Source: Typhlomys cinereus
Lineage: Eukaryota; Chordata; Mammalia; Rodentia; Platacanthomyidae
Assembly: GCA_023101885.1 (NCBI GenBank)
Contig: JALPQD010000294.1
Coordinates: 733,501-797,500 of the forward strand
Reading direction: 5' to 3'
DNA length: 64,000 nucleotides
Under the pieces are notes generated by a model. That model was given only the letters and a program-made list of their open reading frames with translations. It had not been told where the DNA came from and did no database searches. Every line of letters begins with the position of its first letter. Position 1 is the stretch's first letter. Shown here piece after piece: positions 44,952-56,489 of the stretch. Made by a program: the position numbers and the translations under genes.

Positions 44952-46015
44952 TTATACTTGCCTTCTGTTCTCCTGGATATGCCTGTTTTTTTCTTCACGC
45001 TTGAGTATCATTTCTAGCATTTTTTGAAGGCCTGGTTTGGTGGCCATGTATCCCTTAAAGTTGTCTTTGTGCTGGAAAATTTTTCTTTCTCCCTCGATCG
45101 TGACTGATAGTTTTGCAGGGTAAATCAGCCTGGGTTGACATTTTTGCTCATTCAATACTTGAAGTATGTCTCTCCAAGCTCTTCTTGCTTTTACTGTTTC
45201 GACTGAGAAGTCATTTGTTATTTTAATAGGTTTACCTTTAAAAGTGACTTGTTTTTTCTCCCTTGAAGCTCTCAGCACCAGTTCTTTATCTTGAATGTGG
45301 AGTGTTTTAACTATTATTTGCCGTGGCGTGCTTCTATTTTGGTCGTATCTGTTTGGGGTGCGGAATGCCTCTTGTATATGGATGGGCCTCTCTTTTTTTA
45401 GATGAGGAAAGTTTTCCTTGATGATCGTTTGAAAAATTTCCTCAGGGGTGGTATTTTGAGATTCTTGCTCTGGTATTCCATGAATACGCATGTTAGGCTT
45501 TTTCAGGGCGTCCCATATCTCTTGGATATTTCTCTGAAGTATCTTTGTGGCTTTAACAACCTCTTCCATTGAGCTGGTTAGTACTCCCACTTTATCTTCA
45601 AGGTCTGAAATTCTGTTTTCTGCTTCGTTAGTTCTGTTGATAAGACTCTCTGTGGCGTTCTGGGTTGAAGATAACTTGTCTTTTAGCTCAGTTTTAAACT
45701 CTGCTTGAGTTTGTTTTAACTGCTCTATGCCACTTTTTGTTTCTTGCACTGTTTTTCTCAACTCCTTCAGATGTCTGTTGTGTTCCTCTTCAAAGCGATT
45801 GATTCGATTATGTAATTCCTCCCTGATTTCCTCTTTCATAGTTTTGAACATGGTAATGATCATATTTTGAAAGTCTTTATCCTGGGTGGGGCTTTCTTGG
45901 CCTTTTTCCGTGGGTTTGTTCTTGTTGGAGTCTAACATTATGGGATTAATTTCTTCATGGGAAATTTGTTTACTTGATTGTTGCTTCTCATGGATTTGCA
46001 CTTTGACTTTGGCAT
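44952..46015 (-). pseudogene. L1 II ORF1, frameshifted near the start
   Basis: ORF1p chaperone. The start MPKSKCKSMRSN is at 46015; an in-frame ATG also lies two codons upstream. By comparison with copy I one base is missing near 45957, which ends the true frame early. From there a clean frame of over 330 codons runs to 44952. It includes the coiled coil (TESLINRTNEAENRISDLED), the RRM-like domain (MRIHGIPEQESQNTTPEEIF) and the C-terminal domain (ARRAWRDILQVLNEQKCQPR). Apart from the one base it looks little decayed. Confidence 0.9.
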
Positions 46016-46059
46016 TGTCATTTTAACTCTTAAGATCTCTCAATTTCACTAAACTGAAT

Positions 46060-46453
46060 TATTTGGCCTGGGGTCCTGGTGGGCGGGGCGGGTGGAGACT
46101 TACCTAGGTCGTGGGGTGAGGCCCGGCTGGACCCCGCGTGCGGGCGTCCCGACCGGCGGAGCAGGTTGGGGTGCAAAAGGGGGGATGGGGGCGACGGCGT
46201 GGAGCTATTTAAGCCGAGGGCAGCTGGGGCGGGGCCCGGGCACAGGGGGAGGTCCTCCTCGTCCCTCGGCTCCGCGCGCGCGGCTCCGGCTGGATGGTGG
46301 GAGTCGGAGCCGGGTCCCTGTGGGCCGACCTGGGGTCCTGGTGGGCGGTGTGCGGGGGGAGGGGTACTCACCAGCTAGGGCGCGGGGTTGAGGCCCGGCT
46401 GGACCGCGCGCGCGGGTCCGGACCGGCGGAGCGGGTTGGAGTGCAAAAGGGGC
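46060..46453 (-). promoter_or_regulatory. L1 II 5'UTR, tandem GC-rich monomers
   Basis: GGGGTCCTGGTGGGCGG occurs at 46071 and again at 46331 (period about 260), and GTGCAAAAGG closes both units (46171, 46442). CpG-dense. This is the expected place of the L1 internal promoter. Monomers differ from those at 4305-4596. Confidence 0.8.
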
Positions 46454-46469
46454 AGAACAAACTATTTTT

Positions 46470-46880
46470 GCCATTGGTAGAAAAGTACAAAACTGAAAGA
46501 TAGGAGATTCACTAGGTGTCACACTAATCAAAGTGGATATGTGTTACTAGTAAGATTAATAACAATTCTGAATATTATTGTAATCGCACTAAGTCTTACC
46601 TGTCAGGCATTTGAAATCATGACCATTTAAGCATAAATATTTGATCTTTGTACAATAAGATTATACATATTCAGAATGTTACTGACCTAGTCAATCACGA
46701 TTATGAAAATTGTCTATGATGGTTTAAATTCTTGGATAATAATACTGGAATTACTTCAAAATTCTGGTCCATGAGTTTTACTTTGGTTGCTGTTGATGTA
46801 GATTTTCTAGCAGTTGTTTTGACCAATTTTTCTATTCATTTCATGGTATAGCATTTGTCTGTGGATGCCTTTCCTTAAAA
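46470..46880 (+). pseudogene. ERV env remnant, part 2 (TM subunit end)
   Basis: Continues the env transmembrane-subunit reading (FAIG after the L1 target site) through stop-rich sequence. It reaches a hydrophobic stretch near 46790-46850 that may be the membrane anchor. A purine-rich AAAATAAAACAGGGGA near 46885-46901 could be the polypurine tract. Confidence 0.5.
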
Positions 46881-46899
46881 ATTCAAAAATAAAACAGGG

Positions 46900-47635
46900 G
46901 ATCCAGCGGGTTTTGCTGCTGGCCTTCCCAGGGTCTTTTGAGCTTATAAGACTGGGCAGCAAGATCAGCAGTTGAGACACTTTATGTCCTGTTCATTTGC
47001 ATGTAAAGGAGACTCTGTGATTGAGTCTTGAGCTGGAAACAGTACCACACCACTGGGCAATGTTCTCTCCTGATTTCATTTCCTTCTGATCCCTTTCAAC
47101 AAATTCTGGGTTGATTTCTAAGTGTGGATATTTACAGAAAACAGCCAAAAATTTTAATGTTGGCAATTGTTAACCATCAATGTGTCCATAAATATGTTTC
47201 TTTCATTTTACATACTTCATACACATAAGATAGAAAGAGAGAGGAGAGAGAAAGAGACAAATGTACATATGTATGAGAGATAGTAAAGAGAGAGAGAAAG
47301 AGAGAGAGGGAGAGAAAGAGAAGCCTATAGTCTGCATAAAGAAGTCAAGGAACAACTTTATGAAGTCAGTTGCCTCTTTCTACTACTGTGTGCTTTATGT
47401 ATTGAACTTAGGTCACAAGGTTTCCTAGCAGATGGCTGGCCTGATGAGCTATCTCAACAGCATTAATTACTTGCTTTATTTTATTATTATTGTGGAGGAG
47501 GCACATGTACATACACCATTGAGGTGCAGTTGGAAGTAAGAAGACATCTTTGTGGAGTCAGTTCTTGCCTTCCAACTTCATGTGATTTTTATGGACTTTA
47601 TGTGACCTGTATAAGACTTTTAGATCAGAAATTAA
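46900..47635. other. Possible ERV 3' flank; GA-rich patch
   Basis: I cannot align this to the 35962-36193 LTR. It contains an octamer-like ATTTGCAT near 46997 and an AGAGAGA-rich patch at 47230-47320. Confidence 0.35.
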
Positions 47636-47639
47636 AGGA

Positions 47640-47965
47640 TTAGAAAATGTTGCAGGTGGTGGAGGTGAACGATAGTGGCAAATGGTAATGACAACGAGGT
47701 GGCAGGACCCAGAGTTTGAGGTCAGCCTGGGCTACCAGTTTCCAGCTGGAGATGCAGCTCAGTGGGCAAAGTGCTTGCCTAAGCTGGCACATAGCCCTGG
47801 GCTGGATCCCCAGCACTGAATAAACTGGGTATAGTGCAAACATGACTATAATCCCAGCCCTTGGAGTTGAAGGCAGGAGCATCAGAAGCTCAAAGTCATC
47901 CTTGCTTCACAGCAGGCTCAGAGTCAGCCTGTGCTTCATGAGACCCTCTCACAAACCAATAAGTA
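47640..47965 (+). mobile_element. B1 fragment followed by B4-like (ID+B1) SINE
   Basis: 47700-47735 is a B1 piece (GAGTTTGAGGTCAGCCTGGGC). From 47745 an ID head (GGAGATGCAGCTCAGTGGGC ... GGATCCCCAGCACTGAAT) is joined to a B1-like right half (TAATCCCAGCCC ... AGACCCTCTCACAAACC). Confidence 0.75.
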
Positions 47966-47981
47966 CATTCAGAAAAGTAAA

Positions 47982-48238
47982 GGACTGGAGAGATGGCTTA
48001 GGGATTGAGGCTCTGCCTCACAAGCAGGAGGAATCTGATTTGAGAACTGTGATCCCATGTAAAAATGCCAGGTGGAAATTATAGCAGCCTTCACCTCTGG
48101 TTCTGGAAGGTGGAGCATGGGAAATCCTAGAGCGAAACAAAAAGTAGTTAGAAACAATCAAACACGTCTCCCAAAGTCACCCTTGGGACTCCACATGCGT
48201 ACTCTCTGATACACTCAGTTCTCTCTCTCTTTCTCTTT

Positions 48239-48277
<39 letters not shown>

Positions 48278-48285
48278 AATAAAAA
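47982..48285 (+). mobile_element. Older tRNA-derived SINE with (CA)n tail
   Basis: GGACTGGAGAGATGGCTTAGG head, body with CACCCTTGGGACTCCACATG, (CA)16 at 48242-48272, and AGTAAATAAAAATT end. Confidence 0.85.
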
Positions 48286-48287
48286 TT

Positions 48288-49305
48288 ATGAAGAAGAAAT
48301 TGGCATTATCTTGTGAATTAGATTATTTTGAGTCCCCAGATGCAAATATATCATTTAGAAAATGTAATTATCCAATATATAATACTACAGATGATACTGT
48401 TCACATAAAAAAAATATATAACTTTAAAAATGTTCAGAAACTCCGTTATTTCCATGATCTTGGTTCTGAGGCCCATCTTCCTTTTACAGAAGAATATGTA
48501 TGTATAACAGGGACAGAAAAAAGAAACTAATTTGTTAACAATGTGTGAAGAAGATAATTTCTGAGATTTTTTGGTGAGTGCACTTGTAAGAAATAAGACA
48601 AGAGACTCTACTTTGATACTCACTACAAGGTATTTGTGAGAACTCAAAGTTAGTGGGAATCTCACAGGGTAAGAAGTGCTTGGGCTAGGGTAGGCAGAAT
48701 CTATCAGACAATCCCATGTGGTCATAAAGGGGATGCTGCCAACTCACTGCATTCCACTAGTTGGTCTATTAACATTTCACCTAGGATGAGGAAAGGTGAA
48801 GAAACACTCTTAACTCCCCGAGAGGTTGAGGCACTTGCCAGTAGGACTCCAGAATTTCATCTTGCAATTCTCTCTAGTCTTTCAATCTATGTTCACCCAT
48901 CCTAGCAAGCTATAGCTAGGGTATGAATTCAGCCCCACCATGTGGATATGGTATATGGAATTCTAATACAGCCACAAACTCCTTTATTGTCAGAACTGGT
49001 TACTCAAGAGCACTTCTGTAAGGAGCTGTGCCACTTGGCTTTGGGGAAAAAACTTTTGCCATCCTCTACCCATGAGGGGGAAAAGGCATGGAAGATGCTT
49101 GATTTCTGGAACAGCCCAAAAGCAACCCCTTCAAGTCAGAACATGCACAATTACTGAAATAGCACTTTAGGAGGGGGTTGATTTCTGTGTCCCTTGGAGT
49201 GTGTGATGTGGGCATCTGTGTGAATTAAGGATTGAACACAGGTAGCCAGGTGTATATACAGGAGCCTTAAGCCTATTGTTGCATGAATTTTTGTGGATTT
49301 GTGGC
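48288..49305. other. Unassigned; one 80-codon frame
   Basis: An 80-codon plus frame starts at 48288 immediately after the SINE tail; no family is recognised and no splice context is seen. The remainder is featureless to me. Confidence 0.35.
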
Positions 49306-49309
49306 AGAG

Positions 49310-49470
49310 GGTGCTTGGTGTGTGTTCCTGTGGAGGCCCAAGAGCAAGTTAGGCAATGATCCTGGATTGCTCTACCTCTCTATGGCTTTGCTTTAGGTAG
49401 GTAGGGTGGCGGGTTAGGGAGGGGGACTCCCAGGTTCTGCCTTCCGAGGCTGGAAGTGCACATGGTGGAG
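49310..49470 (-). mobile_element. Older SINE fragment
   Basis: GTTCCTGTGGAGGCCCAAGAG, ATCCTGGATTGCTCTACC, CCCAGGTTCTGCC: the 3' half of the tRNA-derived SINE in antisense; head missing. Confidence 0.7.
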
Positions 49471-49509
49471 TGGGGGGAGAAGAGGAAGCATCACACAAAA
49501 AACTTTCAA

Positions 49510-51186
49510 ACTTTCACTAAATCAATTTATTGAACCAACAGTTACTTAGTGGCACTACAGAACTCTAAGCATATAACAGTTGTTCTTTCTGGGCTGGATG
49601 GGTGAGGTCTCTTGTTTTCCCAAAGATTGGAAGTCTGTAGACAGCAGTCATCCACCTCAGTCTTCTCATTGAAGGTGATGCAGGCACACACCGTGGCACC
49701 CATCTCTTCCCATCTTGCTGGGGCTGCACTTTCTTTTATGTGGCTCCTGGGCTAGAAATCAAAACAGCAGAAAGCATTTTCAACTCATCTTTAACTTTCA
49801 TGATAAAGCAGAGTTAAGCTACCAAATTGAAGCACTGAAGCACATATTCCCTTCTGTAGACCCGTTTTAATGAACAGACACATTAATATATCATCTCATC
49901 CTTCCTTCCAATGGCAGCCTCATTGGACATGCTTGGATATGGACTGTTTCTTCTCACCTTGTCTCTTCCTCATCCCAGTGACTGCACCTTCCCAACACAG
50001 TTTCCTAGCAGATTGAGACTGATAAAACAACATCAAAACCTGAGGCACCAAAAAAAAAAAAAAAAAAAAAAAAGCCACTTTTCCTTTCAGGCTCTTATGT
50101 GCAACTTCCATTAACCAAAAACAGAGAGGACCACCTTCATGTGGTCAATCACTTCTCCAGATGAACATGCTTCATCCTCCTAATTTCTGGATCGCTACAC
50201 CAGCTCTTGCCTGCGTTCCTACATGCTGCTCTCCACAGGTAGGTTTCTTAGCCACAGGGATTTCCCCACTATTGTGAATGCTTTCCTCTCCATCACACAG
50301 ATGCACTCTGCCCTGCTCTTCGCAGAGAATCAGACAGTCCCCAGAGACCATAACCTCTGAAAAATTGCGCATCTCGTATACCTCATCCTCACACACACCC
50401 TCAGGAAACCAAGTGGCCAACGTGGCATGGCTTTGCAATGCAAAGACGTCACATGAATGCCGCTCACAGCCTGGCTCCAAGTCTTCAAAATACACAGCTT
50501 CTTCTACTTCTTCCTCAGGGATATCACACTGGATTGCTGGACTGGACCCTGGGTCTCTGGCTGACTCAGAATCACAAGGTATATCTCCAGTCTCATGGGG
50601 CTCCTCACTTTGGACCTCTGCATTGACCGCCTTCTCTTGTGCCTTCCTGTCTCACTCAGGTCCCAAGTCAGAGCACAGAGTCTGTACTGCTCTGTCCATC
50701 TAACTGCACTGGCACAGGCCAGCAGGAGCTGTGTCCACTCCTGCATTCCTCCCTATCTCAGCCTCCAAAGCACACCTGGGAACCTGCACTGCATTGTCTG
50801 CACCGTGTAGGGGAAGAGTGGGAGGGGTGCAGTAGTTTCTAGAGCCTACATTTCTCTCCTGAACACTAAGTTCCCCAAATTCTTCTGCAGAAGGCTCAGT
50901 GTCCTTCTTATAAGCCTTAAAGGGACCACTGATCTTGCACCCGGCACAGCTAGAAGCTTGCCTAAAGATGTCTCCTTCGGTGCCAGCGTTTTCAGGATAC
51001 TCAGGAACAATTTGGGACTCTTTTGATTCATTCCTTTTCATGCAGCCATGACAACAGATGCATCCTGACTGGCGACCAAGAGGAAGCATCAGTGTTGGGC
51101 CAAGTAGGATGTATGGTGATCCCAGCACTGGAAAGGCAGGGCTGTGCTGCCAGGGCACACAGGAAAACACAGACTTCCACTGCCAA
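49510..51186 (-). pseudogene. Unidentified gene fragment, two in-frame stops
   Basis: On the minus strand one frame stays open from about 51180 to a stop at 50174-50172, roughly 333 codons, apart from TAG (50702-50700) and TGA (50654-50652). The upstream edge fits a 3' splice acceptor (CTCTGTTTCTAG just before 51186). The protein is acidic and Cys-rich in places (CICCHGCMKRNESK, EEEVEEAVYFEDLEPGCERH). It has a hydrophobic, Pro-rich N-terminal part (VLGSPYILLGPTLMLPLG). A possible last exon follows at 49745-49510 after TTTGATTTCTAG, with an AATAAA signal near 49535-49530. A T24 run (minus) at 50073-50050 lies in between. I do not recognise the family. It may be a terminal exon of a lineage-specific gene that has decayed; a chance frame of this length is unlikely but not excluded. 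Confidence 0.5.
50050..50073. repeat. Poly(A) run
   Basis: About 24 A on the plus strand, following CTGAGGCACC. No SINE body is recognisable beside it. Confidence 0.9.
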
Positions 51187-51374
51187 AACCTAGAAACAGA
51201 GCACAGGTCAGCTACTATAATACTACCCTTCCACCAGGGTCACCTCAGTGGTCCAAATAGCAACCCCAAGCCTTATGTTCAATGGATAGGACAACACTCA
51301 AGAAACTGAAGCAATCAAAAGGGTGCTTTTCAACCACTGCTTCAATATCCTGTCCCAATGGCACCCCAGCCCCT

Positions 51375-51440
51375 CACAGCATTCCACCACAGGTAGTCCA
51401 TGAGTTCTGTTCTTTCTCTCCTCTAATAAACTATCTTAAT
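51375..51440 (+). mobile_element. LTR poly(A)-region fragment
   Basis: GTCCATGAGTTCTGTTCTTTC and CTAATAAACT resemble 36091-36128 of the short LTR. Only this part is visible. Confidence 0.5.
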
Positions 51441-51662
51441 TCACAAAAATACAATAAAATAAAATAAAACCTGATTCTAAGCAAGCCTAACATGGAAATC
51501 AACCTTTTTTCCTAAAAGATGACAAAATGAACAAATGCACTTGATAGTCAATTATCAGGCCAGTGACATAGCTAACAGAAGACTTAAGGTTGATCCTTAC
51601 AAGAACAACCAGCTTCAGAAAGTTGTTGCATTCTGCATCCTTCTTTCTCTTTAAAATATTTT

Positions 51663-51933
51663 AATTTTTTATTATTATTTATTCAACTGTGTGCATGTGC
51701 GTATGTATGTGTGCTCACGTGTGTGTGTGTGTAGAACCACAGACGAATTCGTGAACCACCATGAACGCTTCCACCTCTTTCTGCCCCGGGATTCACAGGC
51801 TCTGCCCTACCAGGACCAGAAATGCAGGCCGCCCCCGCTTCTGCCTGGCGTCTATACGTAGGATCTGGGATTCGAACTCAGGACCTTCTGCCTGCAAGGC
51901 GGAGGCTTAACCCCTGAGCCATCTCTCCAGCCC
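51663..51933 (-). mobile_element. Young tRNA-derived SINE (IDL-Geo-like)
   Basis: Minus-strand head GGGCTGGAGAGATGGCTCAGG, B box GAGTTCGAATCCC (a perfect Pol III-type B box), and AT tail at 51663-51690. Target-site duplication TCTCTTTAAAATATTTT at 51646-51662 and 51934-51950. Confidence 0.94.
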
Positions 51934-51950
51934 TCTCTTTAAAATATTTT

Positions 51951-53084
51951 GAAAGTCCTCTTCACTCTTTGCAAGATTTGAAGTCAATATCCAAAATGGA
52001 ACTCTTTTGTACACAAAAACTAGAAAATTCAAAGGAATTCAAAATTAAACTCCACAAAATAGGGAGATCTATATTGATGGATAGTTAGGTATGCAAGTGC
52101 CTATAACATTGGTTCATACTGATACAATTAAAACCTATTAGCTTTTAATGTCTGAAAAGCTGAAGTCTTGGAAACAATTGAGGTGATAGACAAAACACAG
52201 TGCAATAGCTGTAACTGCACTGGGTATGGGGAGAGCAGAAGGATAAAGTGACAGATAAATGGGAAATTGACGCTGAAAACCACTGGCACCATACAGAGCA
52301 CATTCATTGTGGAACTTGTTGTCAACCACAGGGTTGATTTTCCAGTTGGTATTCACTACCAGGCTAGCCTGAAACTTGCCACCATCTTTCTGCCTCTGCT
52401 TCCCAATTGCTAGACAGACAGGCATGTTCCACTGCCCCTGGCTTTATATGCTTTACCACAATATCCAAATACAACAAAAACTCATATGTCCATGGATCTG
52501 ATTTTGTATATAGCACAATCCATATCCACCGTAGACTAGATTTAGATCACAATCAACTTCATTTTGACTAAGTGTAGACAAGTGCTCATAGCCCATCTCT
52601 TCTAGAGACTGAGCTAGGTGAGTCACTTAAACCCAAGTGTAAGTATGGAGCCAGGCAAGGCTCGAAAAAGGAAAACTTGGTATGATGGGCAAAATTGTAA
52701 ACTGGACCAATGCTCATACCTATAAACCGAGAATAAGGCCAGGAGAATTTAGGAGACAGTCTTGTAAGAAAGTAGATGTAGGAAAATCACTGTTAGGGAA
52801 GCCAACAGTATGTATATTCCCTTTTCTAAGGTAAGGAGGAGTGCTAAGGTAGTAGTAGCTCAGCAACAGGGCATGCAACAGTGGTGTACAAATGTAGGAT
52901 TCAAGTCTGCCAAACACTTATCAGGATGGTAATGATAAATTCAAAACCAGTTGGGTTCCAGAAAAATACAGCTTAATGTCAAAAAAAGGGAGAGGGAGGC
53001 TGAGGCAATACATTCAAAGTTTCTTTAAGATAAGGTTACTTTTTGTAAATGATGACTAGTCAAGCCAGATGTAGTAAGGGGTTG
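51951..53084. other. Mostly unassigned, B1 fragment at 52350-52445
   Basis: 52350-52445 is an antisense B1 (CCAGGCTAGCCTGAAAC, CTGCCTCTGCTTCCCAATTGC). The remainder shows no gene. Confidence 0.5.
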
Positions 53085-53310
53085 GTTAAGACTGTCTTGT
53101 AAGCAGACCTGAGTTCAAATCATGGTTCCCATAGAAAAATGCCAGGCAGACCCTGGAAGGCAGAGGCTTGGCAATCCCAGAGCAAAAGCAAAAAAAAAAA
53201 AAAAAAAAAAGGTGGTCCAATACAATATACAATGACTCCCAAAAAACACCCTTTGGCCTACACAGGTAAAATATTCTGATACAGACACAAACACATACAC
53301 ACTATCAAAA
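53085..53310 (+). mobile_element. Older tRNA-derived SINE, internally deleted
   Basis: GAGTTCAAATCATGG B-box area, AAAAATGCCAGGCAGACCCTGGAAGG, a poly(A) of about 20 at 53190-53210, and a CA-poor tail. A B1 scrap lies at 53390-53450. Confidence 0.65.
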
Positions 53311-54632
53311 AAATTGAAACAGTTGAAATGTTATTTGCAATGCTGGTAAGGCTACAGGGGCAAAGTATTTCTGGCAGTCCTGCTATGTAGACTCCAGCCT
53401 TATCCACCCTGGTGAAGGAATCACAGGCATGTACCACCACAACTAGAAAAAACTCAGTGCTAGTAGTTATAAAAATGTGTGACAGTTCTTTTAGCTTTGA
53501 GATGAAGCTGAACTCCCTATAAGTCAATTTGTCATCCACTGAATACAGTGGAAGACAGATATTATTCAACATTAAAAACAACTGAGACTGCTTGGGAAAT
53601 AGCCCAATATATATCAGATGCTGCCAAAAACATAAGCTGCAGAAACTTATGCATCTTGATAGGCCCACCTGCAAAGGCCATATGTACCAGGAGCCTCAAT
53701 GATATTCAGGACAGTTACCTCTGGAGTAACTTCAGTTCAGCATTAGAGTACTTGGCTATTCAGGAGACCCTGGATTTAATTTCACCCTCAGCAAAAACAG
53801 AAGCCCTGATAGGATGGATTGATAAGCAAGGCAGGCTTAACCATAATTTGGTCAGCAAAGCTCCCTAGTTGTAGTGAGGGATCTAATCCAAAAGATGGTG
53901 TAACTCAGTGAAGCAAAATGTTTTCTGTGAGTCAATGAAAAAGTTCCAATATATCCCTAAGGCAGAGGCTATAAGTGCCACAGGGCTTCACATTCATGGC
54001 ATATGCCACCGTGCTACATCCCTGCCCTGGTGTAGATTTGAAAGTAGTCTCTCATTCAATTCAGGTTCCTTACCTGGGCCTGCAGGAAGGAGTGGACTGT
54101 AGACTGTGCTCTGAAATGTAGGGCCTGAGAAGGGCTGTTCATTGCTGTCAGCCGTCCTGCTGTTACAGCAGCACCTGTTCATTTTTCAGGAACCCTGCAA
54201 GGCTGAAACAGACTTCAGGACACAACAGTCACATCAGTCCTATTGACTCTTGGGTAGAAAATTCCTAAGTCTCATTTGTCATGCGCTTCACGGGCAAAGA
54301 ACGCAGCTGTTTGCCAACATTTCCAAGTCTCCTGAGGACCGAGGAATGCAAGGTTGTAAGTGAAGTGAGACAGCTGTGCGAACTGATTTAGAACTCACAC
54401 AAGGACAGGCATTGGCTCATAATGGGTGCAGCTGCCTGTGTACCAACCTCAGGACCTGTGTTCCTCCATCTTTGGAGTGCATGTTCAAGAGAGAACCAAT
54501 TTCTGAAGGGTGCCCTCTGACCCACTTCACACATGCCCAGCACATCCCTCACCTCAAGCCAACAAGGCCCAGCCTTCCCCTTTACAACCCAGTGCTGGTC
54601 TCTGCCCACCTGGAGTTCGGGTCCCAGCACAC
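53311..54632. other. No recognisable feature
   Basis: Short plus frames such as 53548-53868 show no family resemblance. Confidence 0.35.
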
Positions 54633-54651
54633 GGGGGGGGGGGGGGGGGGG
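54633..54651. repeat. G19 homopolymer
   Basis: Nineteen consecutive G. Length is likely to be uncertain in the assembly. Confidence 0.95.
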
Positions 54652-55620
54652 CGGAGTCTGTTGGGCCCCATGGGTCATGCTGCATGCATCCTGTCCTCTC
54701 ACCCCTATGTCATTTCCAGTCAGGAACCCTAGTGGGTCTTTGTGAATCCCCACATAGCACTGGCCGACCCCAAATCAAACCGGTGGCCTAGTGGTTCCCA
54801 GGGCATACGGTCCTATAGCTTCCTCTTCCCACCTTAAGCCTGGACCTACGCGCCTACAACATGCATCTCTTGCCTCATGTCACCTCAAGCCTGGAAGCTA
54901 GGCTGACAACCAGATCTGCCCTTGCCTCGGGCCTGTGGCCTGGTCTGGACCAGCTCAACTGGCCCAGTCTGCCAGCGCCCACTTCCCACCTCCAGCCCAG
55001 GGCCTAGCTTCTGGTCACCTTCAAGGCCTGGGCTAAGCCCAGCGTGCATCCCCAGAGCAGCCCTTGCTCACTTCAAACCGTGGTCGTGGACGTGGAAGAG
55101 AATCCACAACATCTAGCAGAGGGACTACCAGCAACTTGCACAAGTACACAGCTGAACAGCCTCTGATCCCACTGTGCTTGAGCACCTGCTTTTATGTAGA
55201 CCTATCACATGATGCCATTGGATCTCCGGAGGCTAATTCTCACCCTAAGCTCTGCTGTAAGCCTTTGGTGCTCCTTCTGGATTCTCTCCACTTAGATGCT
55301 CTTGTGAGAAGATTTTTCCACTCCTTAGGTGGGTGTGTTGTTATGGTTTGGTTTCAGATGAAGTCTGGGAATCCCACTTTGATCTTGGCCTCTCTTCCCT
55401 CCTGCCTCAGCCTAATGTGCAGGGTGTGATTGACCAGTGCCATCTGTACATGCTCTTTCTGCCCTTTTTTCTACCCAATTACATTCCTTCCCATGAGTGT
55501 CTTCTCAGATTGTCTTCTTTCCGGCTGGGAAGCATCCTGGGATTTAGGGGAAGCTTCTAGATAGGATATAAGGCTGTGATTTAACAAGCTAATACATTTG
55601 TCATACCTTAACTTGTCATG
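54652..55620. other. Unassigned sequence left of block B
   Basis: C-rich then mixed. Plus frames at 54922-55116 and 55064-55429 have no recognisable domain. It is not the U2AF1 frame that its position next to the upstream segment would predict. Confidence 0.35.
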
Positions 55621-55820
55621 CCTACCCTGTGGCTCTTACTTTCTAGGAGTTTGATAGTTTAGGAAATGTACTAGTTTGGATACAAGTCCTGGCTGATCCC
55701 CTCCACAGGAGCAGTTTCTGCAATCTGGATCTAACTGTCAGAAACAGAAAAACATGAAAATTATAAATTGTCTTATGAATTTATAACTGAAATTTTTAAA
55801 CACACAATTTCAGGTAAGAG

Positions 55821-56029
55821 GGGTTGGAGAGGTGGCTCAGGGGTTAAGCCTCTGCCTTGCAGGCGGAAGTTCCTGAGTTCGGATCCTAGACCTCATGTAC
55901 AGATGCTGGGCAGAAGCGGGGGCAGCCTGCGTTTCTGGTCCTGGTAGGGCGGAGCCTGTGAATACAGGGGCAAAGTAAACAAGGCGGAGGTGGAGGCGGT
56001 CCATGGTGGTTCCCGAATTCGCCCATGGT

Positions 56030-56075
<46 letters not shown>

Positions 56076-56106
56076 ATTGAATAAATAATAATAAAAAAAT
56101 TTAAAA
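55821..56106 (+). mobile_element. Young tRNA-derived SINE (IDL-Geo-like)
   Basis: GGGGTTGGAGAGGTGGCTCAGG head, GAGTTCGGATCC B box, (CA)n at 56032-56070, AATAAATAATAATAA tail. Target-site duplication AATTTCAGGTAAGAG at 55806-55820 and 56107-56121. Confidence 0.95.
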
Positions 56107-56489
56107 AATTTCAGGTAAGAGAGTAATTATCCTTCTTGTGCAGGACATTCATGTTTTATGTTTATGTATTACATAATGTAAATTAAATAACAGTAACAAT
56201 AATAATAATAATCAGGTTTAGGGCTAGGATTAAGACTGAAAGTACTTGTCAGGTATGTACAGCTTGTTGGAAAGAACTCTAACACCATGACGAAAAAGGG
56301 CTATATATAACAGTGGCTTTAAATGCCTTTATTAGTGAATAAATTGTTTTAATTTGCTACTATGAAAAGGACAACTACCATAAGCAAATCTACCTTTCGA
56401 ACACTGCTTTCTACTATGCTTTCTACCAAATGCTATTTTCCTAGGGACATCCAACATAAAATGATTGATGTCTTCCCTCTTACAAAGTT

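Larger units (their letters stand above)
39679..46453 (-). mobile_element. L1 copy II, near full length, inserted in ERV env
   Basis: Minus-strand L1 with 5'UTR, ORF1, ORF2, 3'UTR and a short A tail. It is flanked by a 16-bp target-site duplication AGAACAAGCTATTTTT (39663-39678) and AGAACAAACTATTTTT (46454-46469). Removing the L1 rejoins the ERV env frame across the site. A 672-bp plus-strand L1 3'UTR piece (40083-40754) lies inside its 3'UTR. ORF1 has an early frameshift and ORF2 several lesions, so it cannot move on its own. Confidence 0.95.

Noticed and set aside
48288..48530. 80-codon frame after a SINE tail, first taken for a retroviral TM piece
   Set aside because: Only a short word looked similar and its distance from the env remnant does not fit.
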